Made by a program: the position numbers and the translations under genes. The notes under the pieces are model-generated. The model was not told the DNA's origin. It saw only the letters and a list, made by a program, of their open reading frames with translations, and made no database searches. From DASYPQ01 sp041488095 (GTDB lineage: Bacteria > Planctomycetota > UBA1135 > GCA-002686595), in assembly GCA_041488095.1 (NCBI GenBank), contig JBGPOP010000007.1:71898-135897 (forward strand): 64,000 bases of DNA, in the 5' to 3' direction. Of this stretch, positions 35,302 through 44,603 are shown one piece after another. Within the stretch, counting starts at the first letter, position 1. Each line of letters opens with the position of its first letter.

Positions 35302-37004
35302 GGCTCCTCACCGTACCATTGCCACAACAGGCAATTGAGCGCGGGCCGGACGCGCGGATCGGCGATGCGCAGCGTCACGCGCTTGAGGCGCGGAGCGACG
35401 GTCGCCGCCGGCCCCTGGTGCACGAGCAGGTTGGCGGCGTAGAGCACCTCGAGCGGCGTCGAACGCTCGTCCTCCGTGATCCGCAGCAGGAACGCGCGGC
35501 TCTCGTCGTCCTTGTCGTAGGTGCCCGCCATCGCGATGTCGACCCGCCGTGCCGGGTCGACCTCGTCGGCCCAGCGCTCGCGCAGCCAGGCGCGACCGAC
35601 GGGTCCGGTGTTGCCCGCCTGCATCAGGTACCACCGATACGCGGGCAGCTGCTCGATGTCGCCGGAAGCCGTCTGCGCGCGCTCGAAGAGCGCCCGCGCG
35701 GCATCCGCCAGCGGCACCTGCGCGATCGCCCGGTCGAGGGTCGACACCTCGACGCGGACGGGCTGGATCTGGCCCGAGCGCAGGCGTTCCAGCCGGTCCA
35801 GCGCGCGCGCGGCCAGAGCCGTGTCCTTGGCCCAGGCCGCGCGCAGGACCGAGATGCCGTACTCGAGGTCGCTCCGGTTTCCCTCGAGCAGCAGCAGCCC
35901 CTGGTCGCGGGCCTCGGCGTCGCCGCGCTCGGCCAGCACGGCCAGGCACGCGATGCGCACCGATCGCGCCCGGTCGTCCGTTCCCTTGCGCAGCCAACCC
36001 GTGGTTTCCTGGGAGGGCGGCAGCGCCGCGACCGCGCGTGCAACGAGAGCGCGGAGAGCCTCGTCGCGGTCCTCCCACAAGAGCGGGGCGATCTCGCGCG
36101 TCAGTCCGACCCGTTCGAGGGCGCGCGCTACGAGCGAGCGGAGGGTGGGGTTCTCGTCCTTGAGGGCCGCGCGCAGCTCGGCCAGCGTCTCCGCGTCCCC
36201 GGCCCGCGCGACCGCCGCGGCCAGGTAGAAGCGCAGGTCCCCCTCGCTGTGAGGATAGATCTCTCGAAAGCGCGCCAGGATCTCGGGCCGGGAGGTGTCG
36301 CACACGCGCTCGGCCGCACCGATCCACAGGCTCGCACGCTGGCGCGGGCCCGCCAGCCAGGCGACGAAGTCGTCCTCGAACCGCATTCGATCGGCGGTCT
36401 CGAGGGCTCCACCGATCGCGGTCAGCGCGTCGGAGGACGCGATCGGCACGAGCGCCATCAGGCGGTCGTAATCCTCCGGCGCGGCGTGACGGGCGAGGCC
36501 GCGCACGGCCTCCATCCGCACCGTTTCCTCCGGCTGCCCGAGCGCGGCGACGAGAAGATCCCGGCCGGCATGCGTCTCCATCGCGCCGACCACGGAGAGA
36601 GCGTTCAAGAGGTGCTGTGCGCCCTGGGGATCGGAGCGCTCGCGATCGCAGAAACGCCGCAGCTCCGGCAGCGCCGCCTCCCCCATCTGCGCGAGCTCCG
36701 TCTTGGCCTGGCGCAGCGGATCGAGCTGGCCGTGCGCGAGCTTCGAGACCAGGACCGCCACGGGATCGCCGGTGTCGGCCAGGAAGGCTTCCGGATGCGG
36801 GCAGGGCGCGAGCAGCCAGGCGATGCGGTCGTCGGAGGCGAGGTCGCGTGCGCGTCCCTCGGCCGCCCCGGGCGAGCTCGAGGGGAAAGGCGTCTTGCCA
36901 ACCGGATCATGGGATCGCCCGCAGGCCGAGGCGCACGCGAGGAGGAGGAGCCCGGCCGTATCGAGCCCGGCGCCGTGGCGCCGGCCGCCGCTCCGCGCGG
37001 TCAT
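35298..37004 (-). CDS. HEAT-repeat lipoprotein
   Basis: This 568-residue protein has a lipoprotein-type leader (LLLLACASACGRS) and then helical HEAT/PBS-lyase-like repeats through most of its length (EETVRMEAVRGLARHA, DLRFYLAAAVARAGDAE, NPTLRSLVARALERVG, RSVRIACLAVLAERGD). No catalytic motif was seen. ATG 37004 overlaps the TolC-type gene stop and its own stop overlaps the FG-GAP gene start, so the three proteins are translated as a coupled set. A scaffold working with the FG-GAP protein at the envelope is a reasonable inference. Confidence 0.8.
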   Translation of the reverse strand: MTARSGGRRHGAGLDTAGLLLLACASACGRSHDPVGKTPFPSSSPGAAEGRARDLASDDRIAWLLAPCPHPEAFLADTGDPVAVLVSKLAHGQLDPLRQAKTELAQMGEAALPELRRFCDRERSDPQGAQHLLNALSVVGAMETHAGRDLLVAALGQPEETVRMEAVRGLARHAAPEDYDRLMALVPIASSDALTAIGGALETADRMRFEDDFVAWLAGPRQRASLWIGAAERVCDTSRPEILARFREIYPHSEGDLRFYLAAAVARAGDAETLAELRAALKDENPTLRSLVARALERVGLTREIAPLLWEDRDEALRALVARAVAALPPSQETTGWLRKGTDDRARSVRIACLAVLAERGDAEARDQGLLLLEGNRSDLEYGISVLRAAWAKDTALAARALDRLERLRSGQIQPVRVEVSTLDRAIAQVPLADAARALFERAQTASGDIEQLPAYRWYLMQAGNTGPVGRAWLRERWADEVDPARRVDIAMAGTYDKDDESRAFLLRITEDERSTPLEVLYAANLLVHQGPAATVAPRLKRVTLRIADPRVRPALNCLLWQWYGEEP

Positions 37005-38575
37005 CTGTGCAGGCCCTCGCCGATCAGGCCCTGGGCCGAGGCCAGCGCGGCGAGAGCCTTGGCGTAGCCCGCCCGTGCATTGCGCTCCGACGTCAGCGCC
37101 TGGGCGAGGTCCTGCTGGAAGCTCAGCACCTGGAAGTTCGTCGAGATCCCCTCCTGGTGCCGCTTCTCCTCGGCCTCGAGCTGTCGCCGCGCGAGGTCGA
37201 GGCTCTTGCGCGCCGCGCGCACCGCCTCCGCCTGGTAGACGAGCTGGCGCAGCGACTCGCGGACCTCGGCGGCCACGCTCGTCTCGATCTCGTCGTAGGA
37301 GAGGATCGCCGCGCGCAGGCTGGCCCAGGCCGAGCGCTCGGCCCCGCTCGCGGTGCGGTTTCCGAGCGGATAGCTGAAGGTCAACGTGGCCTCATAGGTC
37401 GGGAAGTCGTACCTCCCGGCCTCGTCGAAGGCGCTCGCCGCGTCGCCCGAGAACCCCTTGCCGATCGCGGTGAGGGCCAGGTCGAGGCCGGGGCGCTTCT
37501 CGGACGAACGCTCGGCGTGAGCGAGCTTCTGGGCCTCGATCCGGAGCTTCTGCTGGCGCAGCTCGGGCCTGTGCTCGAGCGCGGTCTCGAGCGCGCCGTT
37601 CCAGGCCGGGGCCGCCGAAGCGGAGGCTTCCTCCGGCAGCTGGGTGCTCGGGATCAACGCCGTCTCCCAGCTGGCCGGGTCCGCGCCCGGGAAGATCAGC
37701 CGCCGCAGGGCGTCGGCGCGCGCGCGGACGAGCACATCGGCGGCGAGCAGCTTCTCCTCGCGCGTCGCCACCGTGGTCTCGGCCGCGACCACGTCGATCG
37801 GCGTCCCGACCCCCGCGTCGAGGCGGCGCCGGTCCTGATCGAGCTGCGCGCGCGCCAGCTGGAGGCTCGATTCGGCGACCTCCAGATCCGCGCGCGCGGC
37901 GACGAGGTCCCAGTAGGCGGTGCTCACGTCGAGCAGGAGCTTGTGGCGCACCTGGCGCCCGTGCTCGAGCTGCTGCCTCCAGGCCATGTCGGAGAGGGTC
38001 TGCTGTGCGGTGGCGTACTGCCGCCAGGCCCCGCGCAACAAGGGCTGCACATAGGACAGGGACACGACGTCGGTCGTCGAGGTCGACAGGGCCGAGAAGG
38101 TGTTGTCGGTCTTCGTGTTCGCGGTGTCGAAGTGGGCCCTGAACGTGCCGCCGGTGCTCACCGGGCGCGCGAGGTCGACTGCGAGGCTCTGGGTGTTCGT
38201 CATCGAGCCGCTGAAGATGCTGTTGGACTTGAATTGGTTGTCGGTGACGCCTGCGGTCGTCGAAAGCCGCCAGTCGAAGGCGCCCCAGCTCCCCTTCGAC
38301 GCGTACAGAGCGGCTTCGCTGGAGAGGTCCTCGACCTTGAGGCCGAGATCGTTCTGGAGCGCGAGCTCCAGCGCGCCGTCCAGGGTGAGCTCGAGACCTC
38401 GACCGAGGCCGAAGAGCGGCTGCTGGGACGGCCGCTCCTGCGGCTCCGCCGGTCCCTGCGCCCGGCCGTGCAGCGCGGCGCAGGGGAGGGAGAGCAGCGC
38501 CGCGGTCGCCGCGGCCGGAATGCGCCTTCGCAGCATGGGGCCGAGAGGATAGAGAACCGGGTGCGCGGTGGCCAT
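37001..38575 (-). CDS. TolC-family outer membrane efflux protein
   Basis: This protein has 524 residues from ATG 38575, or 511 from ATG 38536, which begins the signal peptide (LRRRIPAAATAALLSLPCA). It has the two-fold repeat of TolC-like channels, with long coiled helices and periodic Leu/Ala/Glu. Typical segments are LTLDGALELALQNDLGLKVE, AYWDLVAARADLEVAESSL, GVGTPIDVVAAETTVATRE and, in the second half, SLRQLVYQAEAVRAARKSLDLARR. TolC channels couple to inner-membrane transporters; none lies nearby. It ends in an ATGA overlap with the HEAT lipoprotein and starts 1 bp after tsaE. Confidence 0.9.
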   Translation of the reverse strand: MATAHPVLYPLGPMLRRRIPAAATAALLSLPCAALHGRAQGPAEPQERPSQQPLFGLGRGLELTLDGALELALQNDLGLKVEDLSSEAALYASKGSWGAFDWRLSTTAGVTDNQFKSNSIFSGSMTNTQSLAVDLARPVSTGGTFRAHFDTANTKTDNTFSALSTSTTDVVSLSYVQPLLRGAWRQYATAQQTLSDMAWRQQLEHGRQVRHKLLLDVSTAYWDLVAARADLEVAESSLQLARAQLDQDRRRLDAGVGTPIDVVAAETTVATREEKLLAADVLVRARADALRRLIFPGADPASWETALIPSTQLPEEASASAAPAWNGALETALEHRPELRQQKLRIEAQKLAHAERSSEKRPGLDLALTAIGKGFSGDAASAFDEAGRYDFPTYEATLTFSYPLGNRTASGAERSAWASLRAAILSYDEIETSVAAEVRESLRQLVYQAEAVRAARKSLDLARRQLEAEEKRHQEGISTNFQVLSFQQDLAQALTSERNARAGYAKALAALASAQGLIGEGLHR

Positions 38576-38576
38576 C

Positions 38577-39098
38577 CTAGCTCGCCTCTTCCAGGCCCGG
38601 CGGCGGTTCGAGGTCGCGCACGATCTCGCCGAGGCGCGCCGCGTCCTCCCCCTCGCCCTCGATGGAGAGCGCGAGGCGGCGATCGGTCGCGCCGGCGTGC
38701 TCGAGCAGGATCCATAGCAAGGGTCGCGGGAGGACCTCTCTCACCCGACCCGCCCACTCGACCGCGGCGACGCCGCCCTCGTGCATCCACTCCAGCCCAC
38801 CGTCGAGGAGGAGCGCACGCTCGCGGCCCTCCATGTAGGCGTCGAAGTGGTGGAGGTCGAGGCGGCCGGAGTAGCTCTGCAGGAGCGCATAGGTGGGGCT
38901 CGTCACCGGGTCGCTGACGCCGAGTCCGGCGGCCAGGCCCTGCACGAGGCAGGTCTTGCCGGTGCCGAGGTCGCCGTCGAGAGCAATCACCGTTCCCGGC
39001 GGCACCGCGCGGCCCAGCGCCGCGCCGAGCGCCCGCGTGGCGAGCGGCGAGCGCGAGAGGAACGTGCGCCCCCGCTCAGCCGCCATGCTTCCATCCAC
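38577..39098 (-). CDS. tsaE: tRNA threonylcarbamoyladenosine biosynthesis ATPase
   Basis: TsaE is the P-loop ATPase that works with TsaB and TsaD to make t6A37 in ANN-decoding tRNAs. The 173-residue protein has Walker A GDLGTGKT (42-49), the SPTYALLQSY switch block, HHFDAYM and the VEWAGRV segment. The length is normal. ATG 39098 overlaps thiL by 23 bp; ATG 39086 is an alternative. tsaB and tsaD are not in the window. Confidence 0.94.
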   Translation of the reverse strand: MDGSMAAERGRTFLSRSPLATRALGAALGRAVPPGTVIALDGDLGTGKTCLVQGLAAGLGVSDPVTSPTYALLQSYSGRLDLHHFDAYMEGRERALLLDGGLEWMHEGGVAAVEWAGRVREVLPRPLLWILLEHAGATDRRLALSIEGEGEDAARLGEIVRDLEPPPGLEEAS

Positions 39099-39990
39099 CT
39101 TCGGAGGGCTTCCAGCGGCGCGTCTGGCCGGAGGATCTCCCGACCCACAGGCCCGATCCCGCGCTCACGCGGCCGATGACCGCGAGCCCCGGGCAACACC
39201 GGCGCGCCGCGCCGAGGCGGCTGCGCGCGAGCGTGGCGATCAGCTCGTGGTCCTCGCCGTCGTGCAGCGCGTGCCACACCGGATCGCGACCGCTGCGGCG
39301 CGCGAGGATCTCGGCATCGGCGTGGACCGGCACGCGCGAGAGGTCGAGGTCGATGCGCACTTCCGCGAGGCGCGCGAGGCGGTGGAGGTCCCAGGCGAGG
39401 CCGTCGCTGACGTCCATCATCGCGGTCGCGCCCCGGGCGTAGAGGCATTCGCCCTCGACGAGACGCGGCCGGATGCAGAGGTGCCGGCCGAGGAGACTGC
39501 CCCCGACGGGACCGGTGAGGACGACGATCTGCCCCGCCTGCGCGCGGTCGCGCCCCGGCGGCCGGGCCCGTCCGGCGAAGTCGCCGAGGGCCGCGACCGT
39601 GATCCCGGCTGGCCCGCGCGCGCACGCGAGATCGCCGCCCACCAGGTCCGCTCCGCACTCCCGCGCCATCGAGCGCGCTCCTGCGAGGACCTCCTGGATC
39701 CATTTCGAGGATCGACCCGGCGGAGCGCACAGCGCCAGCAGGATCGCCCGCGGCCGGGCGGCGGTCGCCGCGAGGTCCGACAGCGCCCGCGCGGCGGCCT
39801 TGCGGCCGACCAGGCGCGGCTTCGTTCCGGCGACGAAGTGCACCCCCTCGAGGGTCTGGTCGACGCACACGACGGGCCGCCCGCGGAGCCCAGCCAGCAC
39901 GGCGGCGTCGTGACCGCGGCTGCCGCGGAGACCGCGCGGGGTCTCGAGCGAGAGCAGCCAGCGGTGGATCCGGTCCTCGCTCCAGGTCAC
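39076..39990 (-). CDS. thiL: thiamine-monophosphate kinase
   Basis: ThiL phosphorylates TMP to thiamine diphosphate and is related in fold to PurM. The 304-residue protein shows CVDQTLEGVHF (42-52), KAAARALSDLAA, the LVGGDLACA segment, TGPVGGSLLGR, MMDVSDGLAWDL and DGEDHELIA. In the N-terminal metal site the usual GDDxA reads GHDAA (His27 for the first Asp), and GGEDY reads DGEDH, so some ligands differ. GTG at 39990 is used; a TACGAT hexamer lies 12 bp upstream on the minus strand (39997-40002). It starts a chain running through tsaE to the FG-GAP gene. Confidence 0.88.
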   Translation of the reverse strand: MTWSEDRIHRWLLSLETPRGLRGSRGHDAAVLAGLRGRPVVCVDQTLEGVHFVAGTKPRLVGRKAAARALSDLAATAARPRAILLALCAPPGRSSKWIQEVLAGARSMARECGADLVGGDLACARGPAGITVAALGDFAGRARPPGRDRAQAGQIVVLTGPVGGSLLGRHLCIRPRLVEGECLYARGATAMMDVSDGLAWDLHRLARLAEVRIDLDLSRVPVHADAEILARRSGRDPVWHALHDGEDHELIATLARSRLGAARRCCPGLAVIGRVSAGSGLWVGRSSGQTRRWKPSEGGWKHGG

Positions 39991-40057
39991 GCAGGCATCG
40001 TAGTGGCGGGATGGTTTCCCGCCCAGGGCGATCGCGGACACACCGTCCCTCCCTCGG

Positions 40058-40693
40058 CTAGTTGCGATCACGACCCAGCGCCAGCAGGTAAGCCGCGCAG
40101 GCGCCGGCCGGGTCGCGCGTCGGAAGGAGCCCCGACAAGACGGCGATCCCGGCGCATCCCGCCACGAGAGAAGCGCGTGCGTGCTCGGGGCGCAGGCCGC
40201 CGATCGCCCAGACCGGCACCGGGCTGCGCTCCACAGCGGAGGAGAGACCCTCGAAACCGATAGGAGCCCGGATCCCGCGCTTCGACGGCGTGTCGAGCAC
40301 CGGGCCGAAGAAGAGGTAGTCGGCCGCGGCCCACGGCCCGATGTCGTCCCCCTCGTGCGCGGAGAAGCCGATCGCGACCTCCTCCGCCAGGATCTTCCGC
40401 GCCTCGCGCGGCGCGAGCGAGCGGAAGCCCAGATGAACGGAGTCCGCCCCGCAGGCCTTCGCGAGGTGCACGCGGTCGTGGATCCCGAGCCAGCCATCCT
40501 TCGGGAGCAGCGCGCGCACCTCGCGCGCGAGATCGAGCAGCGCGCGGTCCCCCATCGCGGGCTCGCGCACGAGGATCGCGCGCAGGCCGGTCCCGACCGC
40601 CTTCCGGGCGTGCTCCAGGAACCTGCGCGTGCTCGCGGGCGCGAGGTCGCCGGGCGAGAGCGCCACGAGCGGCGGCGGCAGCCTCCGGGTCAT
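40058..40693 (-). CDS. thiamine phosphate synthase / TenI-like protein
   Basis: This 211-residue TIM-barrel protein of the ThiE/TenI family joins HMP-PP and thiazole phosphate (ThiE) or aromatises the thiazole (TenI). Blocks seen are GIHDRVHLAKACGADSVHLG, the YLFFGPVLDTPSK phosphate loop, VWAIGGL and GCAGIAVLSGL. The usual GxHLGQxD reads VHLGFRS, which leaves ThiE or TenI open. ATG 40693 overlaps the helicase-associated gene (ATGA). It lies 67 bp before thiL on the same strand, which supports a thiamine role. Confidence 0.85.
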   Translation of the reverse strand: MTRRLPPPLVALSPGDLAPASTRRFLEHARKAVGTGLRAILVREPAMGDRALLDLAREVRALLPKDGWLGIHDRVHLAKACGADSVHLGFRSLAPREARKILAEEVAIGFSAHEGDDIGPWAAADYLFFGPVLDTPSKRGIRAPIGFEGLSSAVERSPVPVWAIGGLRPEHARASLVAGCAGIAVLSGLLPTRDPAGACAAYLLALGRDRN

Positions 40694-42810
40694 TCCTCGA
40701 GCTCGACGAGGTACCCGAGCTCGCGCAAGAGCGACTGCATCCGCCGCGGCGTCCCGTGCTGCCGGAGCTTCGCGGTCCTCTCGTCGATCACCGCCGCGAG
40801 CATGGGCTTGACGCCGGGGTCCTGCTGGAAGCGCCGCGCGACCTCCGGATCCTCGGCGCGCACGATGTAGTCGGCCGAGAGCCGCAGGAGACCCGCCTGC
40901 GCGGCCCAGTCCCGGATCGAGTACAGGACGTTCTGCGGCACCGGCGTGCGCGAGTGGTTCTCGAGCGTGCCCACCATGCGCTTCAGGAACATTCCCTCCG
41001 AGAGGGCCCGGTGCACCGTGCGCTCGGTGATGCGGAAGTGGAGCAGGCTCTCGAGCTTCTCCCGCGCGCAGAAGCGGTCGAGATCGTGGATCAGCTCCCC
41101 GTCGTCGCCGGTCGGGAACAGCACCACCTCGAAGTCGGGCGTGACGACGAGGCTCCCCGTCCTCGGCTCGGTTTCCGGCGCCCCGTCGACGACTCCGATG
41201 AGCCGCGCACCGATCCGCGTCAGGCGCAGCGCGACCGGCCGCCCGGCGCGGTCGTAGCCGAGGTCGACGATCCCGAGCAGGTGCAGCCTCTGGCGCACCC
41301 ACCCGGCCAGGTTCCAGGCCAGGCGCTGGACGTCCTCCATCGGCGCGTAGGCGCCGGACTGGAAGCGGCTCGCGAAACACTCCTCGACCGACAGCTCGTC
41401 GAGGCTCGACAGGTAGGTGTTGCGCGCCAGGAACGGCACGTACATGAGGTCGTACCAGACCAGCGGCTCGACGCGCTTCAGGATCCGCACGAGGATCTTC
41501 CGCATCCGCACCTGGTGGTAGGGCTCGCCCGGCAGCCCGCGCTCCTCGATGGAGTACTCGAGCAGGGCCCGCAGCTTGGCCTCCAGCTCGTGCGGCTCCC
41601 ACTCGCGACCGACGGCGGTCAGGGCGAAGGTCCGCTCGCCGGTCGAATCGATCAGCCGCGCGTGCCGCGCGAAGCCGTAGATGAACGTCAGAACGGCCTC
41701 GCGGGAAAGCTCGCGGCCGGGGTTCGGGATCAGCTCCTCCTGGATGCGCTTCTCCGTCGTCTTGAAGATGTCGCCGCGCACGGTGAAGCGCACGTCGTGA
41801 TCGAGGATGAAGCCGATGAAGCGCGAGAGGTTCGAAGCCAGATCGACGCCGTGCTCGGATTCCTCGTGCGGGCGGTCGGGATCGCCCGGGACCGCCACCC
41901 GTCGCAGCCAGGCCAGCGCCACCTCGTTGAAGACGATCAACGTCTCGTCGTTGTGGTGGATGCCGTATCGGCCGAGCTCGACGCGCTCGACCGTTCCGAG
42001 CAACGACTCCTCGAGCACCGTCCGCCAGCGCCGCCCGTCCCAGGCCAGGCCGGTCTCGAGGCGTTCGAAGAGCGCGCGGGGCAGGATGCCGCCGAACTCG
42101 ACCACGGTCTTCTCGACGAGCGCGCGCAGCCCGGGCTCGAGGCGCTCGACGCGCGCGACGGCCGCGGCTTCGTTGCTGTACATCTTGTACAGCTCGCGCA
42201 GGCGCGAGGGCGGCGTGCGCAACGAGCGCGAGGGATCCTCGTAGCGGCGGTCGAGGTGCCCGCGCAGGGTGAACAGATCGAAGACCCCGCGCCTCTTCGC
42301 GCGGCGTTGACGCAGGATCGCGTCGCCGAGATCGACCGGCACGGCCCAGGCGCGTGCGCCGCGGTCCTCGCCCGCGGAACCCCGCCCCTCGACGAGCAGG
42401 CCGTGGCGCGCGAGCATCGACAGGCCTGCCTCCAGGTCGTAGCGCGAGAGGTAGGCGAGGCTCCTCGAGTTCAGGAGATCGAGCCGGGTCGCCTGGTACC
42501 GCGCCGAGGCGAGGTGCAGGTCGAGGATCGCGGAGAGCCGCTTGCCGAGGGACACGGCGCGCGCCTCGACGAGCGCCGGGTCGGACATCCACTCCAGGAC
42601 CTGGGCCCGGATCGCCGCCCCGTCCTCGGGCATCCGCGAGCCGCCCTTCCCCGACCAGAAGCGGAACAGCTCCGGGAGATCCGTCTCGGCGATCGCCGCG
42701 ACCGCATCGCGCGCATGCGGCCGAGTCGGGCGCCGCGCGGGAACCGGGCCGTCGCGCTCCGGCTCGGGGAGCGGAGTGCCGTTGTATCGCCGCGGATCGG
42801 GGGTGCTCAT
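40690..42810 (-). CDS. helicase-associated protein with Helicase_C_3-like domain
   Basis: This 706-residue protein has no Walker motif. It is largely winged-helix and helical (LSRYDLEAGLSMLARHGLLVEG; VFDLFTLRGHLDRRY). The C-terminal third (about 530-706), with LVVTPDFEVVLFPTG, LLHFRITERTVHRALSEG and PVPQNVLYSIRDWAAQAGLLR, matches the XPB/Ssl2-associated Helicase_C_3 module. The preceding XPB-type helicase has the same PVPKNVLAEIREWIGRYGMLR block in its N-terminus, so the two share a homologous domain. ATG 42810 overlaps the helicase stop and its stop overlaps thiE. A partner or regulator of the helicase in repair is an inference. Confidence 0.75.
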   Translation of the reverse strand: MSTPDPRRYNGTPLPEPERDGPVPARRPTRPHARDAVAAIAETDLPELFRFWSGKGGSRMPEDGAAIRAQVLEWMSDPALVEARAVSLGKRLSAILDLHLASARYQATRLDLLNSRSLAYLSRYDLEAGLSMLARHGLLVEGRGSAGEDRGARAWAVPVDLGDAILRQRRAKRRGVFDLFTLRGHLDRRYEDPSRSLRTPPSRLRELYKMYSNEAAAVARVERLEPGLRALVEKTVVEFGGILPRALFERLETGLAWDGRRWRTVLEESLLGTVERVELGRYGIHHNDETLIVFNEVALAWLRRVAVPGDPDRPHEESEHGVDLASNLSRFIGFILDHDVRFTVRGDIFKTTEKRIQEELIPNPGRELSREAVLTFIYGFARHARLIDSTGERTFALTAVGREWEPHELEAKLRALLEYSIEERGLPGEPYHQVRMRKILVRILKRVEPLVWYDLMYVPFLARNTYLSSLDELSVEECFASRFQSGAYAPMEDVQRLAWNLAGWVRQRLHLLGIVDLGYDRAGRPVALRLTRIGARLIGVVDGAPETEPRTGSLVVTPDFEVVLFPTGDDGELIHDLDRFCAREKLESLLHFRITERTVHRALSEGMFLKRMVGTLENHSRTPVPQNVLYSIRDWAAQAGLLRLSADYIVRAEDPEVARRFQQDPGVKPMLAAVIDERTAKLRQHGTPRRMQSLLRELGYLVELEE

Positions 42811-44603
42811 CGGGTGGCCCTGCGGCGATCGTGGGTCTCGTTCTCGAGCGCCTTGTCCTCGACGATCTCGTAGGTGTAGCCCTGCTCGGTCAGGAACAGC
42901 TGCCGGCGCTGGGCGAACTCCTGGTCGCGCGAGCCGAGCGTGACGATCGAGTAGAACACGGCCCCCGAGCCGTCGGCCTTCGGTCGCAGGATCCGGCCCA
43001 GGCGCTGGGCCTCCTCCTGCCGCGATCCGAACGTGCCCGAGATCTGGATCGCGACGTTGGCGTCGGGCAGATCGATCGCGAAGTTGCCGACCTTGGACAC
43101 CACCAGGAGCCGGACCTCGCCCGAGCGGAAGGCGGCGTACAGGCGCTCGCGCTCGACGACCGGCGTCTTCCCGGTGATCAAGGGGGCCCGCAGGTGGCGC
43201 GAGAGCGCGACCAGCTGGTCGATGTACTGGCCGATGACGAGCACGCGCCCCTCCTGGTGGCGGGCGATCAGCTTCTCGACGACCGGGATCTTGGCCGGAT
43301 TCTCGCTGGCCACCCGGTACTTGCCGCGCGCGTCGGCTGCGGCGTAGATCGAGCGCAGCGGCGGATCGAGGGGCACGCGCACCTCGACGCACGCCGCGGC
43401 GGCGATGAAGCCCTGGCTCTCGAGCACCTTCCAGGGCACGTCGCAACGCTTGGGCCCGATCAGGCAGAAGACCTCGTCCTCCTTGCCGTCTTCGCGCACC
43501 AGCGTGGCGGTCAGCCCGAGCCGGCGGCGCGCCTGCAAGTCGGCCGTCACGCGGAAGACCGGCGCGGGCAGGAGGTGCACCTCGTCGTAGATGATCAGCC
43601 CGAAGTTCTGGCGCGAGAACAGGCCGATGTGCTCGAAGGCGTCCGTGCGCGCGCGCCGCCAGGTCAGCATCTGGTAGGTCGTGATCGTGACCGGCGCGAC
43701 GACCTTCTCCTCGCCGGTGTACTCGCCGATCTCGGCGGGCGAGAGCGCGGTCTTGTCGAGCAGCTCCTCGCGCCACTGCCGCACGGCGACCGTGTTCGTG
43801 GTCAGGATCAGCGTCTTCGCCCCGACCATGCTCATCACGGCCATGCCGACCACGGTCTTGCCCGCGCCGCAGGGCAGGACCACGACGCCGCTCCCGCCGA
43901 GCACGCTGCCGCCGGCCCAGAAGGAGTGGGCCGCCATCTTCTGGTAGGGACGCAGCGCGAAGGGCCGGCCCGCGAGCGTCGCCTCGCGCAGGCGGATCTC
44001 GAGCGGGTCGCCGTCCAGGTAGCCGCCCCGGTCGTCGACGGGGTAGCCGATCTTGATCAGGGCCTGCTTGATCGAGCCGCGCTGGAGAGGCGCGACGAAG
44101 GCCCTCCCCGAGCCGTCGACCTGGACGAGCTTGCGGATCGCCTCGTGGCCCAGCACGTCGCGCAGCGCGTCGGGATCCGAGGCAACCAGCTCGAAGCGCT
44201 CGTCGCCGTTCGTCGAGGCGCTCCCATCGACGCGCTCGATGCGCAGCATGCCGTAGCGCCCGATCCACTCGCGGATCTCGGCCAGCACGTTCTTCGGAAC
44301 GGGGACGCAGGAGAGGCTCTCGAGGATCTCCCGGATCCTGTCCGCGCCGATCCCCATCGCGGCCGCGTTCCAGATCGAGACCGGCGTGACCCGGTAGGTG
44401 TGCAGGTAGTCGGGGCTCTTCTCCAGCTCGGCGAAGAGCGAGAGCTGGTCGCGCGCCTCGGCGTAGCGGGGGTGCTCCTCGGTGAGCGGGCGACCTTGCT
44501 CGTCGCGCGCGGGCCGGCCCTGGGCGTCGACGACCGAGCGAACGGTGTGCAGCATGAGCGAGCGGTCGCCCTGGACGATCAGCGGATTGTCGGGGAGGAT
44601 CAC
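42807..44603 (-). CDS. XPB-type superfamily 2 DNA helicase
   Basis: This 598-residue protein resembles bacterial/archaeal XPB, a 3'-5' DNA translocase known from nucleotide excision repair and transcription. Residues 60-165 hold a Helicase_C_3-like domain. The helicase core follows: RPYQKMAA (219-226), Walker A PCGAGKT (244-250), DEVH (340-343), TAT followed by the XPB RED motif (LVREDG, 368-373), and motif VI QRLGRILRP near residue 540. GTG at 44603 overlaps the uvrA stop and its own stop overlaps the next gene. The direct link to uvrA favours a repair role. Confidence 0.9.
   Translation of the reverse strand: MILPDNPLIVQGDRSLMLHTVRSVVDAQGRPARDEQGRPLTEEHPRYAEARDQLSLFAELEKSPDYLHTYRVTPVSIWNAAAMGIGADRIREILESLSCVPVPKNVLAEIREWIGRYGMLRIERVDGSASTNGDERFELVASDPDALRDVLGHEAIRKLVQVDGSGRAFVAPLQRGSIKQALIKIGYPVDDRGGYLDGDPLEIRLREATLAGRPFALRPYQKMAAHSFWAGGSVLGGSGVVVLPCGAGKTVVGMAVMSMVGAKTLILTTNTVAVRQWREELLDKTALSPAEIGEYTGEEKVVAPVTITTYQMLTWRRARTDAFEHIGLFSRQNFGLIIYDEVHLLPAPVFRVTADLQARRRLGLTATLVREDGKEDEVFCLIGPKRCDVPWKVLESQGFIAAAACVEVRVPLDPPLRSIYAAADARGKYRVASENPAKIPVVEKLIARHQEGRVLVIGQYIDQLVALSRHLRAPLITGKTPVVERERLYAAFRSGEVRLLVVSKVGNFAIDLPDANVAIQISGTFGSRQEEAQRLGRILRPKADGSGAVFYSIVTLGSRDQEFAQRRQLFLTEQGYTYEIVEDKALENETHDRRRATR

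Noticed and set aside
32149..35442. Open frame of about 1,100 codons antisense to the FG-GAP protein gene
   Set aside because: It is a mirror of high G+C third-codon bias; the sense strand carries seven DxDxDG motifs and a signal peptide.
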